A stretch of DNA of 64,000 nt from Sinohyriopsis cumingii (lineage: Eukaryota > Mollusca > Bivalvia > Unionida > Unionidae). Of this stretch, positions 51,945 through 62,309 are shown in pieces (position 1 is the stretch's first letter; each line of letters opens with the position of its first letter). Where the stretch lies: contig CM068842.1 in NCBI GenBank assembly GCA_028554795.2, positions 26,322,590-26,386,589 on the forward strand. Direction: 5' to 3'. The notes under the pieces are model-generated. The model searched no databases and had not been told where the DNA came from. It worked only from the letters and a program-made list of their open reading frames with translations. The translations under genes and the position numbers were made by a program.

Positions 51945-54110
51945 ATGCCCACAATGGATAACACAGCCAGAAAAGATCTGACAATTTGGCAATGGAACTA
52001 CAGGGGATTGACTAAAAACCTCCCTGAACTAATATTCCAGATCAGTCATTCAACCAATAAACCGGATATAATCTGCCTCCAAGAAACACATTTACCGGAA
52101 AATCCAAAACACCTACCAAAGATCCCAGGATATTCACCCGGTATATTCTAAAACCGCACTAATGGGAAAAAAAGGAGGATGACGAGCAATTTTTCTACTT
52201 GACACTCTACAGTACACCGAAACTATAACAGTACCAATGTCACTTGACACCAGCGATCCTTTTGAAATGCATACTGTCCAGGTCGACACTGGATCAACTA
52301 ACATACAAATAGTCAATATATACGACCCAGGAAGAAAAGATAACCCAATCAACATAAATACCTACCGTCAAATCTCCCAAAATCAAACAGACAACCTAAT
52401 CATCTGTAGAGATTTCAATGCACACAATGAACTATGGGGGGTGGTGGGTGGTGGGGGGAACAGATAGAATATTAGAGACAGGTTTGTAGAGGAATGGGCT
52501 GAGGAATCCAATCTTAACATCCTAAATGATGGGTCGAAAACCAGGCTAAACCCGAGGATGGCTCTCTCACAGCAATTAAACTAACCATATGCACACTCAG
52601 ACTCGCATAAATAACTAACTGGTGGGTGGACCAAGAAAACACATTAGGCAGTGACAACTTCCGTATCATCACTACCCTCCAGATGACAATGCAACACAAC
52701 CCCATTGAAACCACAACTAGATGGAAATATGATAAAGCCGATTGGGACAAATTTTAAAATGTTATAGCTAATATAAACAACAAAGAATTAAAAAACTCCA
52801 ATATCAACATCTACCATGATAATGTTATTAACGCCATACAAGAAGCAGCAAAAATGAGTATACCTAAAACCGGCAAAACTCGAACTAAACAATCAGTACA
52901 TTGGTGGAAGGACCAATGTAAAAAGCTCGTAAAGATAAGAAAAAATAAGCCCTCAATAAGTGTAAACATATGGGAAAGTGTAGACTTTAAACAATATAAA
53001 GATAAGTAAAAAAAACACTAAAGCAAACCACCAAACAAGCAAAAGAACAATCCTGGCCAAATTTCTGTTATAAATTAAACATCAAATCAAATTTCAAACA
53101 AGTATGAGATAAAATCAAATTAATCCGAGGGAAAAACATTTAACCTAACCCCAAAACTAAGAGGTGCAAAAAATAACCCAAAAAAAGCAAATATGCTCGC
53201 CAATCACTTCTATGACATGAGCAGCAATTCAAATTACACCAAGAACTTTCAGGAACACGTTAAAAGTACAAATTACCCATAATCATTTCTATAAAGACCT
53301 AGGAACGAAAGAATCAAATTAAAATAGTGAAATCTCCTTATATGAATGGGAATTAGCATTGGAATCGAAAAAAAGAAACTTCCCCCGGTAAAGATTAAAT
53401 TGGCTACATAAAATATAAAAACCTCGCAAACAACTTTACAACAATCAATATTAAACTTCTCAACAAAATCTGGAATAGTGGAAAACTACCTGACAGCTGG
53501 AAACAAGCCATTGCTATTCCGATCCCTAAACCAGGCAAAGACCATGTTAATATAAACTCATACCGACCCATCTCCCTCACTAATAACATCTGCCAACTAA
53601 TGGAAACAATCTTGGCCAATATATTAAAACACCATCTTGAAAGCAACAACATACTGTCGGAAAATCAATGTGGCTTCCAAAACATGCGATCCACCACTGA
53701 CCAGCTATTAAGATTAGAAGCGGATATAAAGCTAGCACTCAGCTCAAAAAGGAAATCAGATAGAAACCATATAGCTGTTTTCCTTGTCCTAGAAAAGGCA
53801 TTCGACCTAGTCTGGACAAAAAGATTGCTTGCCAAACTAAAACACTTCAGGATTACGGGACGCATGTTTAACTGGATTGAAAACTTCCTCACAGGTCGAA
53901 CAATTATTACTAGAGTAGGGAGCACTCTTTCGGAAGAATACCCCTTTTGAAAATGGTGCCCAGCAAAGGAGCGTTCTCAGCCCTACACTCTTCAATATCA
54001 TGATCAACGACCTAGATAAAAACATCGCCTCTAAAAAAGTTAACATCTCACAATTCGCCGACGACAGCGGCATCTGGAGGTCAGGCAACCCACCTAGCAA
54101 CCAAATAATT
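51945..54110 (+). pseudogene. LINE ORF2: APE endonuclease and reverse transcriptase
   Basis: The endonuclease starts at 51,945 (LTIWQWNYRGLTKNLPEL, then DIICLQETHLP) and has the ICRDFNAHNELWG motif near 52,410. The reverse transcriptase lies at about 53,500-54,090, with NSYRPISLTNNICQLMET, LSENQCGFQNMRSTTDQLL, a motif A region (AVFLVLEKAFDLVW) and the FADDS catalytic box near 54,055. At least five stops or frame changes separate these parts (for example after 52,151, 52,467 and 53,950). Confidence 0.85.
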
Positions 54111-54515
54111 AAAGGAAGTTAACGGGTCCATCAAACCACATAAAGTAAACAGCTTGGACCAAAAATCATTAATTGTATTATGACAGGCAAAACAAAACTA
54201 GCTGGCAGTTTTGGTAAACATCTAGGACCTAAACCCGCAAACATAAACTGCTACCATTGACATATCATAGAGGACCTCCATCATGTATTCAATAGCTGCA
54301 CTAAATATCAGACGGCAAGAACCAATTACAAAAGGCACAAAAAAAGACTGGAATCCCTATCACATTCCAGGAAATCATAAATAATAACGACCCCAATATA
54401 AACATAACTTACCAAAATATTTTAAATTTCCTACACGAAACCAGGCTCAAAGAAAAAATAAAACATTCTACCCTGTCAGGCATTAACCAGAAAATCCAAA
54501 ATAAATAAACTATCT

Positions 54516-54800
54516 GAAGAACGGTATCTTTGATATGTCTTAGATGACCTGTAAACACAGCATAGATACCCGCCTCTAAATATAAAAAACTACCAAACAG
54601 AAATAAAATCTATGCTTGAAAATCAAAACCCGTAACAATTCCTCTCCATAAAATGTACCACACCAATCCAGGAAAGATAATTTAAAAAAATGAGGAACGG
54701 TATCTTTGATAAGTAATACATGACAAGTAAACACAGCAAAGTTATCCACCTCTAAATAGAAAACTCCCAAATAAAAATAATATATATCCAAAAAAGCACC
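54516..54800 (+). repeat. Tandem repeat in the LINE 3' region
   Basis: GAACGGTATCTTTGATA occurs at about 54,519 and again at about 54,693, each followed by 'gacaagtaaacacagca' and 'cacctctaaata', a unit near 174 bp with the second copy shorter. Duplicated 3' UTR segments are common in this LINE group. Confidence 0.6.
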
Positions 54801-55720
54801 ACTCACAAATCTTAGTTAAAAAAGAACACAAAAATTATTTTTAAAAATATTTTTAAATAATGTTTTCTCCTCTACACCCTCACTTATCCCCAATCTTTCA
54901 ATTAACAGTAGTATATGGGGTCACCCTAGCGTCATGGGGACTTACCATGCAAAAACAGTCGATGCACTCTGGCGTCAAGTGGAATTTAACATGGGAAATT
55001 TTAACATGGATGGAACTGTAGAGCGTCAAGGGGAATTGAACATGGAAATTGAACAGGACCGTTACTTTAACGTCAATTGGACTTTAACGTTAAAATATGG
55101 GGTTTGCACTTTGTCGTCAATGGAAATTGAACATGGGAATATCACCTGGATATCAATGGGAATTGAACTTTGGGTGACGTCATGAGGTTTATAGGGTCAA
55201 AACATTTTATAGGGATTTTAATGTATTTGTAAGGACAAAAGGTAGATAGGGACAAACATACAAATACATATTTAAACATACAGAAAAGACGACAGAAATG
55301 TTCTAAAACAAACCTCACAGAGAGAATAGAGGCTCAAAAAAGAAAAGTCTATTGTATGGGTTCAAAACATTTATTCAAGTATATACATGGGCTCTATGGC
55401 CTGTGCTTTGGTCTAAGCACTATCCATTTAATACATAAGCATTTCTACATCAAACAAACCTATTTACTAGTTATTTAGTTCTTGGCTCTAGTAAACCTGT
55501 TTACGTTTAATGTTCATTTATAAGAAAAAGCTAACACAAAACAAGTAACATGCAATCAAATAGGACAAAGTTCATGTTTCTCTCTCTCTACTCGTCTCAC
55601 ACGTTGTTAAAAATCTGGTCAGCAAGCACTTGTGTCCCAGCGTAGATATTTCCCATCACTTAATCCGTTTCATTCGTAAATCGGCTGTTATATCCATCGT
55701 GCTAGGTACACTTATCAGTA
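54801..55720. other. Spacer between LINE and Polinton polymerase region
   Basis: Positions 54,960-55,190 hold irregular repeats of GGAATTGAACATGG-type words (TGGAAATTGAACATGGGAAT). No gene seen; the open frame at 54,934-55,185 is a by-product of the repeats. Confidence 0.4.
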
Positions 55721-55726
55721 AGCAGA

Positions 55727-56269
55727 TCAAGTGCAGTCATCGTCTTCTTCCCATGGAGGTGCAATGTATACCATATGAATGGTTACTTTTCCTTCATTGA
55801 TGTCAAATTTTTCTCTCATCGACTGCACGTCTTCAATAGCCCTAAAAAGTTTGGAAGAAGTTATTTCTGCAGGTGTGCTAAATCCGAGAAATACAGGTGA
55901 GTTCAAACTGTCGTGATACATAGATAGGCTCAAACGATCTCGATCTTTGACTTGGCAATGACATTTGAGTTCCTCTAACAGTGAGTCAAGTAGGTCCGTA
56001 ATGAAACCTGCTACTTCCTCGGCTGAAATGTCAGACGCGAAGTCTCTAAATTTCACCGTGTAGGTGTAAGTTGTCGTTCTAAATTTTCTTGAGGTCGCTG
56101 TCTGAGTCATTTGGATGCTAAAATACTCCTGTAGGTCTACTGAATCCTTTCCCTTCTTGGACGCACTTTGCTGTGACGGTATGGTAGTGAAAGAGGTCAA
56201 TGATGTTTGTTCCTTCTCTTTTTTCATCTGCGTAGAGTGATTCATCTTTCTCGTTGCTTGTCCTCGCAA
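55727..56269 (-). CDS. Free-standing paralogue of the Polinton polymerase N-terminal domain
   Basis: 180 residues. Residues about 60-168 match the N-terminal domain of the polymerase at 56,482-60,539 position by position: SRKFRTTTYTYTVKFRDF, then DRLSLSMYHDSLNSPVF, then a KFDINEGKVTIHM block. It carries no exonuclease or polymerase motifs. It lies immediately downstream of the polymerase in the same direction, and the DNA between them repeats the polymerase's tail (see 56,270-56,480), so the pair looks like a duplicated polymerase gene reduced to its first domain. Role unknown; the domain may act in protein-priming or DNA binding. Confidence 0.65.
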   Translation of the reverse strand: MRGQATRKMNHSTQMKKEKEQTSLTSFTTIPSQQSASKKGKDSVDLQEYFSIQMTQTATSRKFRTTTYTYTVKFRDFASDISAEEVAGFITDLLDSLLEELKCHCQVKDRDRLSLSMYHDSLNSPVFLGFSTPAEITSSKLFRAIEDVQSMREKFDINEGKVTIHMVYIAPPWEEDDDCT

Positions 56270-56480
56270 TGAAGTGTCGTTCTTGGAAGTCGTCCCTTTT
56301 TATACTGGGTGATATTAGTATGTCCATAAGGCAAAGTTTTGTGGTCTGGAAGTTTCACTGGTTGCACGTAGTTTGTCATGGCGTTAGTACATAAATAACT
56401 AAGATCTGTTACTGCATTGGTGATGTGATAGTGAGGCAAAGAATCACACCCGAGTTTCTCGTTGGACTTGAGTCTTACGC
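56270..56480 (-). repeat. Second copy of the polymerase C-terminal tail
   Basis: The minus strand reads KLPDHKTLPYGHTNITQYKK, closely matching RLPNHFTLPYGHISIGQHIK at the end of the polymerase gene next door, followed by similar RTxxxxxTK-type text. It is therefore a duplicated tail, placed between the polymerase and the free N-terminal domain. Confidence 0.6.
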
Positions 56481-56481
56481 T

Positions 56482-59400
56482 CTATACTTGCTGTTTGAAG
56501 GGATTCATTTTTTCTCGATTGGTCTTAGTAGTGACAATGAACTGTTGGTCTTGGACGTTGTCCTTTTTTATATGCTGACCAATACTGATGTGACCGTACG
56601 GCAAAGTAAAGTGGTTGGGAAGTCGCACTCGCTTCTGGTACACGATTTGATAGACTTTTTCCAAGGGTCGACTGACGATGTGGTGAGTGGGTAAACGTAC
56701 AATCTTGTTCGGCTGGTAGGTGGTCACTTTAAAGTTTGCATCCTCTCCAGACTGCAAGGCTTCTTTCAATACGCCAATGTTGACCACACGACTGGTACGA
56801 TAATTCAGAGTCAATCCTTTCACTTTACACTCTGTGTGCACTTCTCCTTGTGGGTCCCGGTATTCGTAGCCGTAATTTTTAGGACCGCCACTCGCGAAAC
56901 TTAGAATCTTGTCGTCAGGATGTTCGTCTGTCCAGGCTCCTAAACGGTCTCCTTCGATGTTAGGGTGTTGCTGACCCGGTCGATCGATGTAGATGCAACT
57001 GTCCGTGTCAAAGTACAGGACGCGATCCCCTAACAGTTCTAAAGCTTCGTACAGTTCTAAGCGAGCATGAGCTGTCACGTAAGCCGCAATGATGACATTT
57101 CCAAATGCGTCGACTTGTACAAAGTCCAGATCTTCTTCGTAATTGACCAAGATCAAATCCTCGCGAACGACGTCCACGTGTTTGATGAATTTGGTTTTGT
57201 CGTGAATCATCTGGAAGTAGCGGAAATGTTCTGTCAAATATTCCGTCTTGGGTAAACACGGTCGTCGTGCCATTTTTCCCCACAAGCAATTTAACATCAC
57301 TTTGGCAAACGATCGCCTGCCTTCGTTTTTCTCTATGTGGTCTAAAGTGATGCCTTCTTGTTCCCGGTATTTCTCTTTGAATTTTATTTGGTCTTCGGGA
57401 GTGTGACACCAGGAAGGATAGCCGCTGGCTTCTTGCTTCAGTTTCAAAAAGGCATCCACGTAGTCTGCGAAAATGCCTTTCTGAGTGGGGTCAGCCTTGT
57501 GGTATTGTTCTGTCTTGGGAAAGTGGCAAATTTCGAAAACTTCTAACAGTTGGTATCCCATGTCCATAGCTTTGAACAATTTTACGCTGTCCCAGGTTCC
57601 CGTCAAGGCCCGTTCTTCCTGGGTGTGCTGACAAGGCTGATCTTGGTTGCACGTTTCGGCACAAGTACGCACAAGGGAAACGTCAGTTTGCCTTGACAAT
57701 GGTGAGGTAAGACGGGATGGTATAGGTTCGTGGGAGGCAAAACTTTGCACTTGATCAAGCCTTCGTATTGTCGAATGTTGACCAGGTCGATGTGTTCCGT
57801 CAGCAATCGCGAGTGCCCTGTAGGAAAGTGACAATATTTTCACACGTAAGGATACAGCGAACACACATCCAAGTATTTGATTTCTTCTCCTTTCTCTTCG
57901 TCGGCTTGGTACAGCAAGCAGGTGGCATTGGTCCTTCCTCCGTGCAAACTATCCCTCGGGTTCAGGGGGTCCATCAGCTTGTAACTTTCCACGACACGTT
58001 TAAACTCGGGATCGATTTTCAAACGGTGATCGTATTCGTGTTCCCACATTTCCACCACTTGGTATCCTTCCTGTTCTAACTTCAAGCGTCGCTGACAAGT
58101 GTCCTGGTACAGGTCTTCCATGGTCCGTTGTAAAAACTGATTTTTAGTGTCACGATCAGGGTAGCAGACGGGACATCCGTGAAATAAGCAACCGTTAAAC
58201 TCATACACGATCTTGGGGTTTTCTAAGTCCCAGCCATCGACCGAATACGTTCCGATGGTCTTTTTGCCTCCTCCGTTGCGGGCATGCTGAATCCATTTGC
58301 CTTCCTTGTCGCACAAGTAATGTAACCAGCGTAGGGCTTTGACCGAGTATTGACGTTTGACATAGTTGGTCGTTTGAGGACTGATGACAGCCACTGTGTT
58401 TTCAGGCATGAATCGTTGCCGGTACACTAAGGAACACGCTTTGGCAATGGTGCAAGCTTCTTTCAAAGGATCGACCCCTCCGTGTTCCATGAACAGTTCT
58501 CGAAATTTTCCACAGCATCGCCGTAAAATGTCCACGTCGGAACGACAATACTTTAGCATTTCTTCCTGAAAGTCGAAAGGGTCGGAGGCGTGAGCCTGGT
58601 ACCAAGCGTAGAAAGCTTCTCGTTGTTCGGTACGCATGTTGTCGGGGTCGTAATAGTGAGCCTCAGGCAAATGGGGTAGAACGGCATGTTGATTGGCTTC
58701 CGTATTGAAAAAGTGAGGAAAATAACCTTTAGCCATTTCTGTCATTCCAAACGTTTTAGGCATTCGACTCAAAGGCATGGCCAAGTAACTCATCGAATCT
58801 TTAAACTGCACTTGTCCCACTTGCATGAAAATGATTTTGGCTCCGTTCAAAGTGACTTTAGGACGCTCGGTGCCATGTTCCGTATAGTACCTCAAAAGAA
58901 ACTGTCCATCGTATCCGGAGAAATTGTGAGCCATCACTGTGGCATGGCGATGACAATCTCGGTAACGTTCGATGTCCTCTTTGCTCCATGTCTTGTCGAT
59001 GGGGTCTAAGACCCATTTGGCAAAATCGTCTAGCGTCTTTGGTCCTCGAAAGATTTTTTCACGCCCTCCAGGAATTTTGCTGCAGTGAGGGCAATAACTG
59101 AAGATAGGTTCTTGAATACACTTCTCGCACGCTCGATGAGCCACGCAGAAATTAGGAATGTGAATGCCAGTCTCTTGCATGCATTCGAAATCGAAAAAGA
59201 TGAAATTGCCTTTCTTCTTCTTCTTGTGACCGTCATCTTCCTCTTGTTGGGGTTGGTATTTTTGCATGTAACATTGATGTTCCAAGTCCACGATGTGGTG
59301 ACAAATGTGACATTTTTTCTTTCCTGAACATACGTGTGCCTTGGCACTATTGGTACGTATGCCTTGTCCACACGCGGGGCACAATCTCAGCAGTTGACAA

Positions 59401-60539
59401 GCGCATTTCTTCTGTGAACCTTGTGTTTTCAAATGTTGTTGGTAACAGGTAGGACTGACAAACGTGCGCTGACAAGCTGGACAATGCACTGGTTCTTGTC
59501 CTTCGTCCAGACAGGGTTGAGAGGCCAAACATCCTGAGCATTTCGATCCACAATGTTTGTGTTGTTCTCGATTTTTATGGCCATAGTCACATTTCTCACA
59601 ATAATAAACGTATCCCAGGAATCCAGTGATACTGGTAATGGTATCGAAATGTTCATCGTGATGATAAAGGTGAATGTCTTTTCCATCCTTAAAATCTTGG
59701 CCTCGAAACAACAGAGGCCCACGCACTTCTTGAGGGTGCACTTTCAAGGTGTAGCGTGGAGCTAGGACATCTTGCAATTTTTGCATTTCAGGAATGCCAC
59801 AGGGTGTGTCTTTGGACAGGCCAGCTTGTTGCAACAGGAGTTCTGCTTCGTTTCGTTGTTTGGCTCGGTCCGATTGTTGAATAGTTTTCCAGGCTCTTTT
59901 CCATTCTGCCGTGTCGTTCTTGTTGGCATAGGTTCGTCCCACCACGATGGCTCGGGCTAAGCACATCTGGTCTTGAGGATTGTTAATTTGGACGAGACTC
60001 TTTTTGGTGCTGCGAAGGTCGTTCACCAATAAGACCTTTTTGCGTCCTGTCCCTTGAGGAAGAGAGACGTGAGCCATTTTCAGTGTGGCTTTACCATCGG
60101 TGATGTCAAACTTGTCATTGGATTGTTGCACCTGTTGTATCTTGTCCATGACTTTGGAAGGGGTCAGTTCTGCGGGTCTGCTAAACTCGATCCAAACAGG
60201 GGATTTCAAGCTGTCGTGTTGTATGGATAGTGTCAAGCGATCGTCTTCTTTGGGTTGACATTGTCGTTTGAGTGTGGTGAGCAAAGAATCCCACATCTCG
60301 GTGATGAACCCTTCTGCTTTCTCCAACGGTACGTCGGACTTGAAATCTTTAAACTTCACCGTGTAGGTGTAAGCCGTGGTTCTAAATTTTCTAGAGGAGC
60401 GCTTTTCCGTCTCTCGAATGTGATAGTACTTTTCAGGGTTGACTGGTGAACTTTGGTTTGGAGTAGACTCTCTCTGTCTGGTCGCAGACGTGGAAGGTGT
60501 TGGTTCAGGTTCACTCATGTCTTCTATTTGAGTGAACAC
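56482..60539 (-). pseudogene. Polinton protein-primed DNA polymerase B, nearly whole
   Basis: About 1,350 codons. N-terminal domain (residues about 1-175), a region with many paired cysteines (about 310-435: CEKCDYGH, CPACQRTF, CPACGQG, CHICHH), a 3'-5' exonuclease (FFDFECMQ, then AHNFSGYDGQFLL, then YCRSDVDIL) and the polymerase core with DVCSLYPYV (motif A), FAKVMLNCLWGK (motif B) and YFDTDS (motif C). This is the Polinton enzyme that copies the element from a protein primer. It looks nearly whole, with perhaps one break, and is by far the youngest of the polymerase copies here. Its start lies 218 bp inside the end of the inverted repeat shared with 62,309-64,000. Confidence 0.85.
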
Positions 60540-60757
60540 TTCTTTTCGTGTGTGAGGCGATACGTCACTTCGCTGCCTCTTACGTTCTTCTTCTCTCTCA
60601 CTGAAATCGTGCGATCATTTCATCTCGATTGCTGATTCAGAAATGATTTAACCAAGTTCATTCTTTCCATATATACCCTCTCTACCTCTCGTTGTGACAA
60701 TGACTTGGTATATTTCACAAGGCAAGTGAAAGCCAAGCATATAGGAACCCAACGACA
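59066..60757 (-). repeat. Left arm of the polymerase-end inverted repeat
   Basis: Pairs with 62,309-64,000 (positions sum to 123,066) with only scattered single-base differences. It covers the polymerase N-terminal half, its 5' region and an outer 218 bp. The true outer limit is hidden because the right arm is cut by the window end. Confidence 0.9.
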
Positions 60758-62308
60758 GCGTTGCGTCTTAAACACCTCATGCATCTTGACGACCCTTCGA
60801 TTCAAACCCTACCACGAAAGAAAATAGTTGCAAGAAAAATAAAACAGACAGTTGGTGTCTTCAAGAGAGCTAGAGACGGCACTGTGTCGCTGGGACACGT
60901 ACGTACTCCAGAAAACTACGCTACTCGACAACGTGAGTGTGCTTGTCAAAATCTTTGAATAAATTTTAAAATGTTTGTCAGTTTCAAAACGCGAACCAGT
61001 GCTGTGGCCGTTTAATATTTGATGTGGCAAGAAGAAATGGTACAATACGCAACAAAGGGTTTGTACGTTTACACTCCAATCTGTCTGTACTGCAATGGTA
61101 ACAGCGCTCTTGCGTTGGCATTATTTTGCCACACTACCTTTTAAAAAAAAACAAAACAATGCACCACTCATCATAAACGATTTCATTGGCTATACTTAAT
61201 TTCTTACCGCTTTCGCTTCGAATTGACTTCAGTACCTTTTCGCACAGCGACAAGATCGGACGTGTTTTTTTATTCTGCGTCTGGTCGCTACACTACTTGC
61301 CCTGAATTTACAACCAAACAATGTGTTACACATTGTAAGTGACTTCATTGGCTAACCGATATTTTACACTTCTGTCTCTATTGATGTGAGTGTGCTTGTC
61401 AAAATGTTTGAATAAGATTAAAATTGTTTGTCAGTTTCAAAACGCGAACCAATACTGTGGCCGTTTAATATTTGACGTGGCAAGAAGAAATGGTACAATA
61501 CGCAACAAAGGGTTTGTACGTTTACACTCCAATCTGTCTGCACTGCAATGATAACAGCGCTCTTGCGTTGGTATTATTTTGCCACACTACTTTTAAAAAA
61601 AAAAACCAGTGCATCACTCATCATAAACGATTTCATTGGCTATACTTATTTTCTTACCGCTTTCGCTTCGAATTGACTTCAGTACCTTTTCGCACAGCGA
61701 CAAGATCGGACGTGTTTTTTTATTCTGCGGCTGGTCGCTACTCTACTTGCCCTGAATTTACAACCAAACAATGTGTTACACATTGTAAGTGACTTCATTG
61801 GTCAGTCGATATTTTCCACCGCCTTAGCTTCAAATTGGTTTCACTTGTTATTCGCACCGTGAGATGATCAGACACGTTTTTCTGTACCTGACCATTAGTC
61901 ACTTCACAAACAATAAAACTAAAACACAAATGATCACGCCATGAGCGGCTCATGGAAATTATGTTAGTCATTATGTTATGGCACATTTTCCTTATGAAAG
62001 TTTCAAAGAAACACTCATTCCACTTACATAAGATAAGATAAGAATTCTTTATTTCAGACTACATAGTCTATACATCTAAATTAAAATATAGATATAAAGT
62101 AAAATCACTGAAAACATAAAAGAGCATATAGAACATAACACAATCACATGCATAGAAAAAATGCACCCATTAAAAAAAATATCAGAAGAGTGAACTGAAG
62201 ACGCATGTAATTAAAGAGTGACCACAGAAAAGTACATCCAAACAAGTCGTGCTATATTTCGTAACATGACAAACATAATTTCCATGAGCCGCTCATGGCG
62301 TGATCATT
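60540..62308. other. Upstream region and spacer between head-to-head polymerase ends
   Basis: Holds the putative polymerase promoter side (60,540-60,757), a 453-bp direct duplication (60,933-61,385 and 61,386-61,805), a third diverged part-copy (to about 61,910), a palindromic word pair and an AT-rich insert (about 62,025-62,215). No gene seen; Polinton terminal repeats are the likely content. Confidence 0.5.
60933..61805. repeat. 453-bp direct duplication
   Basis: GTGAGTGTGCTTGTCAAAAT begins both copies (60,933 and 61,386), which then match to CATTGTAAGTGACTTCATTG (61,333 and 61,786) with small differences. Inside, TTCATTGGCTATACTTA... and the following TTCATTGG(C/T) block look like a further older duplication of about 150 bp. 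Nested repeats of this kind are common in terminal regions of Polintons. Confidence 0.8.
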
Positions 62309-62309
62309 T
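61926..62309. repeat. Inverted 45-bp repeat around an AT-rich insert
   Basis: AAATGATCACGCCATGAGCG... (61,928) recurs inverted ending at 62,308. Each arm holds the near-palindrome CCATGAGCGGCTCATGG. Between them an AT-rich segment starts TAAGATAAGATAAGAATTCT and looks like a separate short element. The right arm abuts the polymerase repeat directly. Confidence 0.65.

Larger units (their letters stand above)
49930..54500 (+). mobile_element. Decayed non-LTR retrotransposon (LINE, I/Jockey-like)
   Basis: Two coding regions in the usual order: a gag-like ORF1 with three zinc knuckles and an ORF2 with APE-type endonuclease then reverse transcriptase. The knuckles and the APE domain point to the I/Jockey group rather than RTE or R2. 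Many stops and frameshifts split both, so it is dead. Base composition is A-rich on the plus strand. The 3' side holds a tandem repeat (54,516-54,800). Confidence 0.85.
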
